Assembly: GCF_029869925.1 (NCBI RefSeq)
Contig: NZ_CP118605.1
Location: 1,550,001 to 1,614,000 of the forward strand
Length of the DNA stretch: 64,000 nucleotides
Reading direction: 5' to 3'
Source of the DNA: Microbulbifer bruguierae
Lineage (GTDB): Bacteria; Pseudomonadota; Gammaproteobacteria; Pseudomonadales; Cellvibrionaceae
The notes under the pieces are model-generated. The model was not told where the DNA came from. It saw only the letters and a program-made list of their open reading frames with translations, and searched no databases. Made by a program: the position numbers and the translations under genes. Each line of letters begins with the position of its first letter. Position 1 is the first letter of the stretch. Shown in pieces: positions 1 through 10,401 of this stretch.

Positions 1-377
1 GTCACGGTTTCGATGGCTTCCACGTCCATCACCGCCAATACAGGGTTACCCTCGATGTTCGGGTCGCGCAGCGCAACGCGCTTGGCGCCGGCGATCGCAG
101 AGGCATCCTCTACCATGTTGACGACGGGTACCGGCCAGAACAGGCCGTCGACAGTGTGCATGGACTCCGCCACGCTCAGGGTGTCCGCCAGGTTCATGTA
201 GCCTTTTAGCGGGTTAAAGTACCCGGCACCCAACATGACGGCATTGGCCGCCGCAGCGGAGCTCACAACGATGGACGGCAGGGACTCTGCCTCCTGTACC
301 AGCTGGCGATGGCGCTCACCGTCGGATACGAAACGGGGCTGCAATTCGGCACTGCCGTGTGGACGAACCAGGGACAT
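1..377 (-). CDS. sat: Sulfate adenylyltransferase (ATP sulfurylase), N-terminal part
   Basis: Reading leftward from an ATG at 377, the protein begins MSLVRPHGSAELQPRFV and continues with AANAVMLGAGYFNPLKGYMN and ALRDPNIEGNPVLAVMDVEA. This is the N-terminal PUA-like domain of the monomeric Sat type of ATP sulfurylase, which makes adenosine 5'-phosphosulfate from sulfate and ATP. It is not the CysD/CysN type. The frame stays open to the window edge, so only about 125 residues are visible and the catalytic domain lies outside. Sat can work in assimilation or in sulfur oxidation; the window does not decide which. It is divergent from the degS-like gene, with a 182-base shared upstream region. Confidence 0.88.
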   Translation of the reverse strand, partial: MSLVRPHGSAELQPRFVSDGERHRQLVQEAESLPSIVVSSAAAANAVMLGAGYFNPLKGYMNLADTLSVAESMHTVDGLFWPVPVVNMVEDASAIAGAKRVALRDPNIEGNPVLAVMDVEAIETV

Positions 378-529
378 AGATACTCCTGAGATTATTGGGC
401 AACGTAGCAAAATTTTGAGCAACACATTATACGGATTCCGCGACAGCGACCAAGTAGGCTTTTAACACGGCACCAAAATCGACATCCGGACGGATGGGGA
501 TACGAGGACCTATAGACACATAAAACACG

Positions 530-535
530 TATAAT
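530..535 (+). promoter_or_regulatory. Candidate -10 box (TATAAT) upstream of the DegS-like protease gene
   Basis: A perfect TATAAT lies 25 bases before the GTG start of the protease, followed by GCCCC. TAGACA at 513-518 is too close to serve as an ordinary -35. The start codon is preceded by AAGGAG at 549-553. Confidence 0.45.
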
Positions 536-559
536 GCCCCGCAAACCAAGGAGCTACTG

Positions 560-1696
560 GTGTCTCTACAACGCTTTCTGCAAGACTGGGCCATTCCGGC
601 CATCATCGGCCTGGCCGTAGCGATCGGGCTGCTACTAATGTTCCCGCATTTACGCGGCCAGAGCGACAAAACGGTCGGTATTCCGGACTTTCATGGTCCA
701 GCTTCCTATGCCCGCGCGGTCAACCTGGCAGCTCCGGCGGTAGTCAATGTGTTCAGTAAGCGGGCCGTCCGACAACACCCGCTGGCAACCCACCCGCTGT
801 TCCGGCATCTGTTCGATAACCTGTCCCAGCTTCAGCGCGAGCGCATGCATTCCAACCTGGGCTCGGGGGTCATTGTCGACAGCGCCGGCTACATACTGAC
901 GAATTACCACGTTATATCCGACGCAAATGAAATAGCGGTGCAGCTCCGCGACGGACGCGCAGCACAGGCTGAGCTCATCGGTTCTGAACCCGATTTTGAC
1001 CTGGCGGTACTCAAGATCGACCTTCCCAACCTGACAGCCATTACCGTGGGAGAGCCGGACAGGGCCCAGGTCGGCGATGTAGTACTGGCGATCGGCAACC
1101 CCTTCGGCGTCGGCCAGACAGTAACTCAGGGCATCGTCAGTGCCACCGGTCGCGACGTCAGCAGTGCCGGCATCGGCAGCCTGCTGCAGAACTTCCTTCA
1201 GACCGATGCCGCGGTAAATCCGGGCAACTCCGGGGGTGCCCTGGTGGATGCCCAGGGCCAGCTGCTGGGAATCAACACCTCGGTTCTGGACCAGAGCGGC
1301 TCCGCCGGCGGCATCAGCTTCGCTATCCCCGCCAACATTGCACTCAAGATCATGCAGGATATTATCGAGTTCGGACGCGTGGTTCCGGGGTGGCTGGGGA
1401 TAGAAGCTCAGGCGCTATCTCCGCGACTGGCCCGCTCCTTTAATCTGGCATCGACCAACGGTGTAATCATCACCACCGTTTACAATCAGGGCCCCGCCCA
1501 GCAGGCAGGATTGAAGCCGGGTGATGTGATTACCCATATCAATTCCGACCCCATCAATGATGGCAAGCATGGAGTCGCCGCTATGGCCGTGCTGAAACCT
1601 GGCGACGTTGTCACTATCACCTATGTGCGCAACGGCACCATACAGCAGACCCAGGCGACGGTATCGGAATCACCAAAGTCCGGTAGCAGGCGTTAG
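560..1696 (+). CDS. algW: DegS/AlgW-type periplasmic serine protease
   Basis: The 378-residue product has one N-terminal membrane anchor (about residues 10-30), a trypsin-like protease domain and one C-terminal PDZ domain (about 270-370), the layout of DegS/AlgW. The triad is visible: His117 in TNYHVIS, Asp147 in DFDLAVL and Ser224 in NPGNSGGAL. DegS-family proteases sense unfolded outer-membrane proteins through the PDZ domain and cleave the anti-sigma factor RseA/MucA to release sigma-E. The GTG start is chosen for the AAGGAG ribosome site 7 bases upstream. A degS-family gene beside hisD, hisG and murA is common in gammaproteobacteria, which supports orthology. A second, DegP-like protease lies at 53899-54969. 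The symbol follows Pseudomonas; degS would serve equally well. Confidence 0.9.
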   Translation: MSLQRFLQDWAIPAIIGLAVAIGLLLMFPHLRGQSDKTVGIPDFHGPASYARAVNLAAPAVVNVFSKRAVRQHPLATHPLFRHLFDNLSQLQRERMHSNLGSGVIVDSAGYILTNYHVISDANEIAVQLRDGRAAQAELIGSEPDFDLAVLKIDLPNLTAITVGEPDRAQVGDVVLAIGNPFGVGQTVTQGIVSATGRDVSSAGIGSLLQNFLQTDAAVNPGNSGGALVDAQGQLLGINTSVLDQSGSAGGISFAIPANIALKIMQDIIEFGRVVPGWLGIEAQALSPRLARSFNLASTNGVIITTVYNQGPAQQAGLKPGDVITHINSDPINDGKHGVAAMAVLKPGDVVTITYVRNGTIQQTQATVSESPKSGSRR

Positions 1697-1858
1697 CGAA
1701 AGCCTGGCCGGACCGGAGATCACAGCCACGGGATAACGAATACAGGCGGGACAGCCGATGCTGGAATCAGGGATAAAACAGATCCCGAACCCCAGATCGG
1801 CAGTGCAAGGAAATCTGGCAAAGAGAAATCTCGCCAAGAATAATATTGCACGAGTATA

Positions 1859-1891
1859 CCCGCCGCTGAAACTTGAGCGATTCAGCGCGGG
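1859..1891. terminator. Hairpin between convergent degS-like and hisD genes
   Basis: The arms CCCGCCGCTGAA and TTCAGCGCGGG pair over 11 bases with one bulge around a 10-base loop. It lies between two converging genes. There is no clean T-run on either side, so terminator function is likely from position but not proven. The rest of 1697-1858 shows no gene. Confidence 0.45.
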
Positions 1892-1906
1892 TACTTCAGG
1901 TTTACC

Positions 1907-3217
1907 TCAATCGGAAACCACCCGGTATTCCGCCGAGCGGGCATGGGCATCCAGCCCCTCCCCCCTTGCCAGCGTCGCCGCCACCCGCCCGAGCGTTTCC
2001 GCCCCCTGTGGCGAGCAATAAATTATGGAACTGCGCTTCTGGAAATCGTAGACCCCCAGCGGTGACGAAAATCGAGCCGTACCACTGGTGGGCAGCACAT
2101 GATTTGGACCCGCGCAGTAATCACCAAGCGCTTCGGCGGTATGTCGCCCGAGAAAAATCGCACCCGCGTTACGGATCAGCGGCAGATACTGCTCGGGCTC
2201 ATCCACAGAAACTTCCAGGTGCTCCGGGGCAACCCGGTTAGACACCTCAATGGCCTGCTGAATATCCCGCACCAGAACCAATGCGCCGCGATCAGCAAGA
2301 GAACGACTGGCGATGGCTTCGCGAGGCAATTCTCGCAACTGCTTTTGCAACGAATCTGCGACCGCATCCAGAAATTCAGCGTCCGGACTCAGCAGAATGG
2401 ACTGCGCCTGCTCATCATGCTCGGCCTGGGACAGCAGGTCCATGGCTATCCAGTCCGGATCGGTTTTACCGTCACAGATCACCAGAATTTCCGATGGGCC
2501 AGCAATCATATCGATCGCCACTTGTCCAAACACCGCGCGCTTGGCGGATGCCACAAATATATTGCCTGGACCCACGATCTTGTCGACTCTGGACACCGTT
2601 TCCGTACCATAAGCCAGTGCCGCCACAGCCTGGGCGCCACCAATGGTAAACACTTTGTCCACATCGGCGATGGCCGCCGCGGCGAGCACCAGATCGCTGA
2701 GATGGTCATCCGGTGACGGCACCACCATCAAAACCTCATCGACACCGGCTACCCGGGCCGGAATAGCATTCATCAACACCGACGAGGGATAGCTGGCTTT
2801 ACCGCCGGGCACATAGATACCCACCTTTTCCATCGGGGTAATCTGCTGTCCGAGAACGGTACCGTCGCTTTCCCGGTATTGCCAGGACGACTGCAACTGG
2901 TGCTTGTGATAATCCCGCACCCGCTGCGCCGCCACCTCCAGAGCTGCACGGCTCGCGGCGGGAATCCGCCCCAGAGCTGCCTGCAGCGCGGGCTTGTCGA
3001 GACAAAAACCGGCTGCACTTTGCAGCTGGCGGCGATCAAAGCGATTGGTGTACTCGATGACGGCGGCATCACCCCGCGCCCTCACCGCAGACAAAATTTC
3101 CGTCACCGCAGCTTCCACCTGCTGATCGGCAACTGATTCCCACGCCAGCAGCTGATCCAGCTGGCTGGAAAATTCGTCGTTGCCGGCATCCAAGCGGCGA
3201 ATAGAGAATTCAGTCAT
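1907..3217 (-). CDS. hisD: Histidinol dehydrogenase
   Basis: This 436-residue protein is full length for HisD, the zinc- and NAD-dependent enzyme that performs the last two oxidations of histidine synthesis (L-histidinol to L-histidine). Family segments seen include [58 protein letters not shown] and VAPEHLEV, which carry the metal and substrate ligands. It lies 7 bases downstream of hisG in the same direction, so the two are surely co-transcribed. The remaining his genes are not in this window, as expected for gammaproteobacteria in which hisG-hisD travel with murA. Confidence 0.97.
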   Translation of the reverse strand: MTEFSIRRLDAGNDEFSSQLDQLLAWESVADQQVEAAVTEILSAVRARGDAAVIEYTNRFDRRQLQSAAGFCLDKPALQAALGRIPAASRAALEVAAQRVRDYHKHQLQSSWQYRESDGTVLGQQITPMEKVGIYVPGGKASYPSSVLMNAIPARVAGVDEVLMVVPSPDDHLSDLVLAAAAIADVDKVFTIGGAQAVAALAYGTETVSRVDKIVGPGNIFVASAKRAVFGQVAIDMIAGPSEILVICDGKTDPDWIAMDLLSQAEHDEQAQSILLSPDAEFLDAVADSLQKQLRELPREAIASRSLADRGALVLVRDIQQAIEVSNRVAPEHLEVSVDEPEQYLPLIRNAGAIFLGRHTAEALGDYCAGPNHVLPTSGTARFSSPLGVYDFQKRSSIIYCSPQGAETLGRVAATLARGEGLDAHARSAEYRVVSD

Positions 3218-3224
3218 AACGGCC

Positions 3225-3863
3225 TCAACCGGATTTACGCGCTTTTACTGCCGACGCCAGTTGCTCAATTAGCGCATTAATGGGGTCGTACTTCATTTTC
3301 ATCGACGCCTTGTTCACAATCAGGCGGCTGCTGATATCGGCAATATGCTCGCGCGCCTCCAGACCGTTGGCCCTGAGGGTATTACCGGTATCCACGATAT
3401 CGACAATCTCATCGGCCAGATCCATCAGCGGCGCCAACTCCATGGCGCCGTAGAGTTTGATGATATCCGCCTGGCGCCCCTGCGCTGCGTAGTAGCGCTT
3501 CGCGGACTGCACAAACTTGGTGGCCACCTTGATCCGCCCTTTAGGCAAAGCCGCCCCTTTAATACCGGCGGTCATCAGGCGGCAGCGGGCAATATTCAGG
3601 TCCAGGGGCTCGTAGAGATTGGAGTCGTCGTTCTCGAGCAGATTGTCTTTACCCGCAACACCCATATCCGCCGCACCGTGCTGTACGTAGGTGGGCACAT
3701 CGGAACCGCGCAGAATCAGTAGACGTACATTGTCCTGGTTGGTCGGAAAAATAAGCTTGCGGCTCTGGGCAATATCCTCAAGTGGCTCCAGGCCGGCCGC
3801 AGCCAGCAGCGGCAGCGTCTCCTTGAGAATACGCCCCTTGGTCAGGGCTATGGTGATTTGCAT
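3225..3863 (-). CDS. hisG: ATP phosphoribosyltransferase, short form
   Basis: HisG joins ATP and PRPP in the first, feedback-controlled step of histidine synthesis. I place the start at the ATG giving [20 protein letters not shown], which matches family N termini; the open frame continues 32 codons upstream but that part ([11 protein letters not shown]...) has no family character. The 212-residue length marks the short form, which lacks the C-terminal regulatory domain and needs the HisZ subunit; hisZ is not in this window. The PRPP-binding segment is [19 protein letters not shown] near residue 150. It sits between murA and hisD, the conserved order. Confidence 0.95.
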   Translation of the reverse strand: MQITIALTKGRILKETLPLLAAAGLEPLEDIAQSRKLIFPTNQDNVRLLILRGSDVPTYVQHGAADMGVAGKDNLLENDDSNLYEPLDLNIARCRLMTAGIKGAALPKGRIKVATKFVQSAKRYYAAQGRQADIIKLYGAMELAPLMDLADEIVDIVDTGNTLRANGLEAREHIADISSRLIVNKASMKMKYDPINALIEQLASAVKARKSG

Positions 3864-4004
3864 AATGATTATGATGATCTGAAAGGCCCGGCACTGACCG
3901 GGCGAAAGACCGCCACGCTCTACATACCCCCAAGCATGGCGATGAAAGTCCCTCGGCAACTAACGCGCTAATAACGCACCAAGGCAATTATATCGATTCG
4001 GCAC

Positions 4005-5306
<1,302 letters not shown>

Positions 5307-5313
5307 TCAGCGT

Positions 5314-5547
5314 TTACTGGCCTGCTTCTTCAGGTGTCAGGGTTTTCATCTGCACCGCGTGCAGGGTGCCATCGGCAATTTTTTCGGACAGTGCGCCATA
5401 AACCAGCTGCTGTTTTTTGAGGCGACTGAGACCACTGAAAGCTTCACTGATTACGGTTAGCTGTAGGTGGCTGCCTTCAAAAGCGACCTCTACCTGGCTA
5501 TCGGGGATTTGGCTCTCAATCAGAGCCTTGATTTGATCTGGTTGCAT
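5314..5547 (-). CDS. ibaG: BolA family protein IbaG
   Basis: This 77-residue protein has the BolA fold signature (VEVAFEGSHLQLTVISEAFSGLSRLKKQQLVYGAL split over residues 19-53). IbaG proteins pair with monothiol glutaredoxins in iron-sulfur handling and, in some species, in acid stress and envelope phenotypes. Its place directly before murA is conserved in gammaproteobacteria and separates it from other BolA paralogues. A good ribosome site (CCTCCTATG on the minus strand reads AGGAGG region in reverse as part of the leader) is not certain. The preceding gene is normally mlaB, which is missing here. Confidence 0.92.
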   Translation of the reverse strand: MQPDQIKALIESQIPDSQVEVAFEGSHLQLTVISEAFSGLSRLKKQQLVYGALSEKIADGTLHAVQMKTLTPEEAGQ

Positions 5548-5584
5548 AGGAGGGATGTACAGTCGGAGTTAAAATAGCGCGCAA

Positions 5585-5634
5585 GTGTACTGGAATACAC
5601 AAGGAGGCGCAGCTACACCACCGGCAGCTGCGCC
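5585..5634. repeat. Two small hairpins between mlaC and ibaG
   Basis: GGCGCAGCT (5606-5614) pairs perfectly with AGCTGCGCC (5626-5634) around an 11-base loop. Just to its left GTGTA (5585-5589) pairs with TACAC (5596-5600). No T-run follows on the minus strand, so this is more likely an intercistronic structure than a full terminator. No mlaB-like frame exists in this 109-base gap. Confidence 0.4.
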
Positions 5635-5656
5635 ACGTCATCAATCATCGTTCGCA

Positions 5657-6337
5657 TCAACGCGCTTCGTCAGCCACCTTATCCGCGGCCGACCAGCTGG
5701 CAATCACCTTGTCGATATCACCACCATTTGCCTGCATGGACTGGGAAAACTGACCGCGGAACGTCTTGCCGAGGTTTACCCCGTTCAGAATCACATTGAT
5801 CAGTTTCCATTGACCACTTCGATTGCGCACCAGGGTATAAGACACCTTGGTCAGCCCCTCACTGCTGCGCACTTCCTGCAGGACATTGACCCGGTTACCG
5901 CTTGGGGCAGAACCGGGATTTACGACTTTCACATCCATGCTGCCAAAAGTGGCAACGCCACGGGCGAAGGTAGCAACCAGGTCGCGGCGAAACGCGCTGG
6001 TGAATTTCGCCCGTTGCGCCGGGGTTGCCTGGCTGGCGTAATTCCCCATTACACCACGCGCAATAAAATCGAAATCCACAACAGGCTCCAATACCCGGTC
6101 CACCGCGGAGTAATAGCGCTGCGGGTTCGAGTTGAGATGTTGCCCCTCACTGCGAATCACCCCGAGAAGGTCGCCGGAAACGCCTTCGATCAAGGTGTAA
6201 GGGTTCTGGGCCGCTGCAACTGCAGGTGCCAGCAAACAGAGCATTATGATGGAAAACAGTGCGCTTACCTTGCGCGCGATTCCGTTAAAGCCGGGTTGGA
6301 TAACGCCGACCATGGTATTCAAAGTGAGTGCTCTCAC
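5657..6337 (-). CDS. mlaC: MlaC-type periplasmic phospholipid-binding protein
   Basis: The protein has a signal peptide ending AVAAAQ and then the MlaC/Ttg2D domain: VLEPVVDFDFIARGVMG, QRAKFTSAFRRDLVATFARG and KLINVILNGVNLGKTFRGQF. MlaC ferries phospholipid across the periplasm between the outer-membrane MlaA complex and the inner-membrane MlaFEDB ABC transporter. I prefer the GTG at 6337 (MRALTLNTMVGV, 226 residues) because GGGAG stands 7 bases before it; an ATG at 6313 is the alternative. Unusually, mlaF, mlaE, mlaD and mlaB are absent on both sides: the next gene upstream is the divergent kdsD and the next downstream is ibaG. The partner transporter must be encoded elsewhere or lost. Confidence 0.9.
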   Translation of the reverse strand: MRALTLNTMVGVIQPGFNGIARKVSALFSIIMLCLLAPAVAAAQNPYTLIEGVSGDLLGVIRSEGQHLNSNPQRYYSAVDRVLEPVVDFDFIARGVMGNYASQATPAQRAKFTSAFRRDLVATFARGVATFGSMDVKVVNPGSAPSGNRVNVLQEVRSSEGLTKVSYTLVRNRSGQWKLINVILNGVNLGKTFRGQFSQSMQANGGDIDKVIASWSAADKVADEAR

Positions 6338-6741
6338 AAAATATCTCCCATTGGCTATTGGTCCCTTGGATAGGCACAACGCAAAAAAGTGTCGCGGCAA
6401 CGCCGAAAAAATTACGCCCGCGGGTCCAAAGAGACCGGAAATCAGCTCAGTTCTACGCCGTGGCTGACAACAGCGGCGGCAAACTATACCATGGCGACGC
6501 CTCGGACAAGCGGCACTGGATCACTTTCCCCCAGCCGCACGCCACTTCATCCTCGCGCCTGACGCCCCCTAGCCATTGCTAAAAGGTTAGCACGTCAGAC
6601 TTATTCCAGACGCCGCCATTTCAGGCGCAGCTACAGAGGCTGCCAAGGGCGCGTTAGGGCAAATGCCGCGGCGGGAAGAGGGAGGCAGACTTCTCTAAAA
6701 TAAACCAAGTACTAACAAAACATACCCACGCGAGTGAGAGA
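6338..6741. other. Divergent intergenic region between mlaC and kdsD
   Basis: About 400 bases with no convincing gene on either strand. It must hold the divergent promoters. TAAAAT at 6696-6701 is a possible -10 for kdsD but I find no matching -35. In related genomes mlaF, mlaE and mlaD would occupy this place; I see no remnant of them. Confidence 0.5.
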
Positions 6742-7713
6742 ATGGCAAATGATCTGATCATCCGGGCCGGGCGCCGCACCGTTTCCATGGAAACCGCAGC
6801 GGTGGCCGCCCTGGAAGCGCGTATCGACGACAGTTTCCATCGGGCCTGCGAACTGATACTGGCCTGCCAGGGCCGCGTGATTGTTTCCGGCATGGGGAAA
6901 TCCGGGCATATCGGCCGCAAGATCGCCGCGACCCTCGCAAGCACCGGCACGCCGAGCTTTTTTGTGCACCCGGGCGAGGCCAGTCACGGCGATTTCGGTA
7001 TGATCACCCGCCAGGATATTGTGATTGCCATCTCCAATTCCGGCGCCTCCAATGAAGTCCTGACCTTGCTGCCACTGCTCAAGCGCCTGGGAATCCCCCT
7101 CATCAGCATGACCGGCAAGGCAGACTCCCCGCTGGCGCAGTCCGCCGACGTCAATCTGGATATCGCCGTGGACACCGAGGCCTGCCCTCTCAACCTGGCT
7201 CCAACTTCCTCCACCACGGTTACCCTTGTAATGGGCGACGCTCTCGCCGTGGCGCTGCTGGAGGCACGAGGCTTCACCGCCGAGGACTTCGCGTTTTCCC
7301 ACCCGGGCGGGGCCCTCGGACGCCAGCTATTACTGAAAGTCGAAGACGTGATGCACGCTGGGGAGGAGCTGCCCCAGGTAACCCCGGAAACCCCACTCTC
7401 CAAGGCACTGCTGGAAATGACCAGCAAAGGTTTCGGTATGACCACCGTGGTGGACAGTCAGGGGCAGCTGCTGGGGGTATTTACCGATGGTGACCTGCGC
7501 CGGGTTATCGACCACAAGGTAGAACTGGATAGCGCCACCATGGAGCAGGTGATGAGCCGTCGTCCGAAAACCGTCAGCGCCCACACCCTCGCTGCCGAGG
7601 CGCTGCGAATTATGGAAGACAACAAAATCACCGCACTGGTGGTGGAAGACGCGAAGCACCATCCGGTTGGCTTGCTGCATATGCACGACATACTCCGTGC
7701 CGGTGTAATCTGA
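6742..7713 (+). CDS. kdsD: D-arabinose 5-phosphate isomerase
   Basis: KdsD interconverts ribulose 5-phosphate and arabinose 5-phosphate, the first step towards Kdo of the LPS core. The 323-residue protein has an N-terminal SIS sugar-isomerase domain (GRVIVSGMGKSGHIGRKIAA near residue 50; ISNSGASNEVL near 97; SHPGGALGRQLL near 190) and two C-terminal CBS domains (VEDVMHAGEELP and MEQVMSRRPKTV). It heads a plus-strand run, kdsD-kdsC-lptC-lptA-lptB-rpoN, that matches the order in Pseudomonas and E. coli. GAGTGAGAG lies just before the ATG. Confidence 0.97.
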   Translation: MANDLIIRAGRRTVSMETAAVAALEARIDDSFHRACELILACQGRVIVSGMGKSGHIGRKIAATLASTGTPSFFVHPGEASHGDFGMITRQDIVIAISNSGASNEVLTLLPLLKRLGIPLISMTGKADSPLAQSADVNLDIAVDTEACPLNLAPTSSTTVTLVMGDALAVALLEARGFTAEDFAFSHPGGALGRQLLLKVEDVMHAGEELPQVTPETPLSKALLEMTSKGFGMTTVVDSQGQLLGVFTDGDLRRVIDHKVELDSATMEQVMSRRPKTVSAHTLAAEALRIMEDNKITALVVEDAKHHPVGLLHMHDILRAGVI

Positions 7714-7750
7714 ACGCCTGCACCTGAGATATAAATAGAAGGAACCGCTC

Positions 7751-8287
7751 TTGACCTCCCACGAAGACATCCAGCGCAAGCTGGCCCGCGTGCGCCACCT
7801 GATTCTCGATGTAGACGGCGTCCTCACGGACGGGCGCCTGTATTTCGACAACCACGGCAATGAACTGAAAACATTCCACACTCTGGACGGTCACGGTATC
7901 AAGATGTTGCAAAGTTCCGGTGTAGCCGTTGCAATCATCACCGGTCGCCGCAGCTCTCTGGTGGAAAAACGTGCACACGACCTAGGAATAACCCGCCTGA
8001 TCCAGGGACGCGAAGACAAATACAGCGCGTTTCTGGAACTGTTTAGTAACGAGCCATACGACCTGGAAAACATCGCCTATATGGGTGACGACTATCCTGA
8101 TCTGCAACTGATGACTCGGGTCGGCTGTCCGATTGCAGTACCTGACGCGGCACCGCCCGTGCTTGAGCGAGCCTTGTTTGTAACCGGGCGCCGCGGTGGC
8201 GAGGGTGCAGTAAGGGAAGTCTGCGATCGCATCATGCAGGCCCAGGGCACGTTTAATGCAGCCCTGGCACCCTATCTGGCCAAGTGA
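7751..8287 (+). CDS. kdsC: 3-deoxy-D-manno-octulosonate 8-phosphate phosphatase
   Basis: KdsC removes phosphate from Kdo 8-phosphate. The 178-residue protein is a C0-type HAD phosphatase without a cap: motif I is LDVDGVLTDG (near residues 17-26), motif II AIITGRRS and motif IV YMGDDYPDLQLM. Such small Kdo phosphatases work as tetramers. The start is TTG with AGAAGGAAC 7 bases upstream; no ATG is available nearby. It lies 37 bases after kdsD. A long inverted repeat follows its stop codon. Confidence 0.95.
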   Translation: MTSHEDIQRKLARVRHLILDVDGVLTDGRLYFDNHGNELKTFHTLDGHGIKMLQSSGVAVAIITGRRSSLVEKRAHDLGITRLIQGREDKYSAFLELFSNEPYDLENIAYMGDDYPDLQLMTRVGCPIAVPDAAPPVLERALFVTGRRGGEGAVREVCDRIMQAQGTFNAALAPYLAK

Positions 8288-8289
8288 GC

Positions 8290-8368
8290 ACCGCGAACAG
8301 CCGGCGGAATAACGGAGTTTTGGAACCTAACGGCCAGAGGGCAGACTAAACCGCCGGCTGTGCGGTTT
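8290..8368 (+). terminator. Long imperfect inverted repeat ending in TTTT between kdsC and lptC
   Basis: ACCGC-GA-ACAGCCGGCGG (8290-8307) pairs with CCGCCGGCTGT-GCGGT (8351-8366), giving 11 plus 5 pairs, and the right arm runs into TTTT. The loop is about 43 bases, long for an intrinsic terminator, so it may attenuate rather than stop transcription from kdsC into the lpt genes. Confidence 0.45.
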
Positions 8369-8402
8369 TCCCTCAACCTATCAACTGACACACGGATCGA
8401 GC

Positions 8403-8966
8403 ATGCGCACCTGGCTACCACTGGTTATTGTGGTCACCCTGATTTCTCTCTGGCTCTGGTTTACAGAAAGCCCATCCACAGAGCTGCTGGGGAAACGTCC
8501 AACCCAGCAGGACCACAACAAGGCCGCGGACCTGATCATCCGTGACGCCCGCACGCGCCACTACAATATCGAAGGCGACCTGGCCTACGAAGTTGACGCC
8601 GAACGCATCACCTTTTTCCAGTTTGCCCGCCGGGATCGAGCAGACCTCACCGAACCGCGCATGATGTTCTACCAGGGCGAAGACTCCAAATGGCGTACGG
8701 AATCCCAGACCGGGGTCGCCTACGACAACGGCCAGAAAGTGGTACTCTCCGGGAACGTCACAGTGGAAGAGCTGCCTCAACCCGGCATCACCCTGCACAC
8801 CCCGCGAATCGTGATCAAACCCCGGGAAGAATTCGCCGAGACCGACAAAGTTGTTACCATTACGGATGGTCCCAACCGCACCACCGGCAAGGGACTGCGC
8901 GCCGATCTCAAACAAGACAAGGTAGAAATTCTGTCTGATGTGGAAAGCAGCTATGAAACTCATTGA
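8403..8966 (+). CDS. lptC: LPS export ABC transporter periplasmic protein LptC
   Basis: A 187-residue bitopic inner-membrane protein. One N-terminal membrane helix (about residues 3-19) is followed by an LptC beta-jellyroll: RTRHYNIEGDLAYEVDAERI, MMFYQGEDSKWRTESQTGVA and GNVTVEEL. LptC takes LPS from the LptB2FG transporter and passes it to LptA. Identification rests on these segments and on its position between kdsC and lptA. The reading frame overlaps the start of lptA, which implies translational coupling. lptF and lptG are not in the window, as is usual. Confidence 0.93.
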   Translation: MRTWLPLVIVVTLISLWLWFTESPSTELLGKRPTQQDHNKAADLIIRDARTRHYNIEGDLAYEVDAERITFFQFARRDRADLTEPRMMFYQGEDSKWRTESQTGVAYDNGQKVVLSGNVTVEELPQPGITLHTPRIVIKPREEFAETDKVVTITDGPNRTTGKGLRADLKQDKVEILSDVESSYETH

Positions 8967-9510
8967 TTTGCCTCGCGCATTCGTCTCCCCGACCCTGCTC
9001 CGCACTCTTGGCGCCGCGACCCTGTACACAGCCCTGCTGGCAGCGGGTAATGCGCAGGCCCTGCCGAATGATCGCGAACAGCCAGTGAAGGTTTCCGCCG
9101 ACAAACTGGAAGCCAACCGCAGCAAAAACCTCTCCGTTTACAGCGGCAATGTCGTTATCACCCAGGGCTCACTGCAGATCCGTGCCGACCGCGTAGAGGT
9201 GCACGGCAGCGTCAAAGGCGAGATCAACAAGGTTATCGCCACCGGCACGCCGGCACACTTTCAGCAGCAGGTTGAAGAAAGCACCAACCCGGTCAAAGCC
9301 CGCGCCAAACGCATCGAATTTCAGGTAACCAATGATGCCCTGCAACTAACCGGCGAGGCCTTCGTGGACCGCGACGGTAACACCCTTTCCGCCGAGCGTA
9401 TCGATTACGATCTCAACAGCGAACAGATGCAGGCCCAGGGCCAATCAGAGAAGAAGCGCGTGGAAATGATCTGGAAACCGGAAGCCAAGCCGGCAGAGAA
9501 CAACCAGTAA
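8953..9510 (+). CDS. lptA: LPS transport periplasmic protein LptA
   Basis: LptA monomers stack into the periplasmic bridge that carries LPS to LptDE. After a signal peptide ending NAQA the mature protein shows the OstA-like fold: VSADKLEANRSKNLSVYSGN, VVITQGSLQIRADRVEVHG and VKARAKRIEFQVTNDALQ. I choose the ATG at 8953 (MKLIDLPRAFVS, 185 residues) because GGAAAG precedes it; an in-frame ATG at 8938 is possible. Either start lies inside the end of lptC. lptB follows. Confidence 0.94.
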   Translation: MKLIDLPRAFVSPTLLRTLGAATLYTALLAAGNAQALPNDREQPVKVSADKLEANRSKNLSVYSGNVVITQGSLQIRADRVEVHGSVKGEINKVIATGTPAHFQQQVEESTNPVKARAKRIEFQVTNDALQLTGEAFVDRDGNTLSAERIDYDLNSEQMQAQGQSEKKRVEMIWKPEAKPAENNQ

Positions 9511-9574
9511 CTCCGCCCCACATCAAGATTGAGAATAACCAGGCAGCGATACTGCCAAGATATCGGATTTGACT

Positions 9575-10300
9575 ATGCCGACGCTCAAAGCGTTACACCT
9601 CGCCAAGCAGTACAAAAAGCGCAAAGTTGTACACGATGTATCCGTCAGCGTCTCCAGTGGCCAGGTCGTCGGATTGCTGGGCCCCAACGGGGCTGGAAAA
9701 ACCACCTGCTTTTACATGATCGCCGGACTGGTGCAGGCGGATGCCGGACAGGTACTGATCGACCACGAAGACATTACCGGACTGTCCATGCACGGCCGCG
9801 CCCGCAAGGGAATCGGTTACCTGCCCCAGGAGGCGTCGGTATTCCGCCGCCTGTCGGTACAGGACAACATCCTGTCCATTCTGGAAACCCGCAAGGACCT
9901 GGACCGCAATCAGCGCAAGCAGCAGCTGGAAGCCCTGCTGGAAGAATTCCACATCACGCATATCCGCGAGAGCCTGGGCATGGCACTTTCCGGCGGTGAA
10001 CGCCGACGAGTGGAAATTGCCCGCGCACTGGCCACCAACCCGGCATTTGTATTGCTGGATGAACCCTTTGCCGGGGTGGACCCCATTTCCGTCAACGATA
10101 TCAAGCAGATCATCCGCCATCTGCGGGATCGCGGAATCGGTGTGCTGATCACCGATCACCATGTGCGCGAGACCCTGGACATCTGTGAAATTGCTTATAT
10201 CGTCAGCGAGGGCCATATCATCGCCGCAGGAGCCCCCACAGACGTCGCCGAAAACAAACAGGTAAAAGACGTCTATCTGGGACACGACTTCACTATCTGA
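9575..10300 (+). CDS. lptB: LPS export ABC transporter ATPase LptB
   Basis: The ATP-driving subunit of the LptB2FG LPS extractor. The 241-residue length equals that of E. coli LptB. Visible motifs are Walker [10 protein letters not shown] (near residue 37), signature [15 protein letters not shown] (near 138), Walker [14 protein letters not shown] (near 158) and the H-loop ITDHH. The open frame begins two codons earlier with TTG; the ATG giving [17 protein letters not shown] fits the family. rpoN follows after 244 bases, the conserved order. Confidence 0.97.
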   Translation: MPTLKALHLAKQYKKRKVVHDVSVSVSSGQVVGLLGPNGAGKTTCFYMIAGLVQADAGQVLIDHEDITGLSMHGRARKGIGYLPQEASVFRRLSVQDNILSILETRKDLDRNQRKQQLEALLEEFHITHIRESLGMALSGGERRRVEIARALATNPAFVLLDEPFAGVDPISVNDIKQIIRHLRDRGIGVLITDHHVRETLDICEIAYIVSEGHIIAAGAPTDVAENKQVKDVYLGHDFTI

Positions 10301-10401
10301 GCGGATCCGAGTAGTTGCATCCACACTTCCCCGCTCCTATACAGATGTCTGTCACAATTCCGCACAACGACCCCCAACATTCCTCTCTGCTCACCAATTT
10401 T

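Noticed and set aside
1758..2021. 87-codon plus-strand frame between degS-like gene and hisD
   Set aside because: Its second half is antisense to hisD and it crosses the hairpin at 1859-1891.
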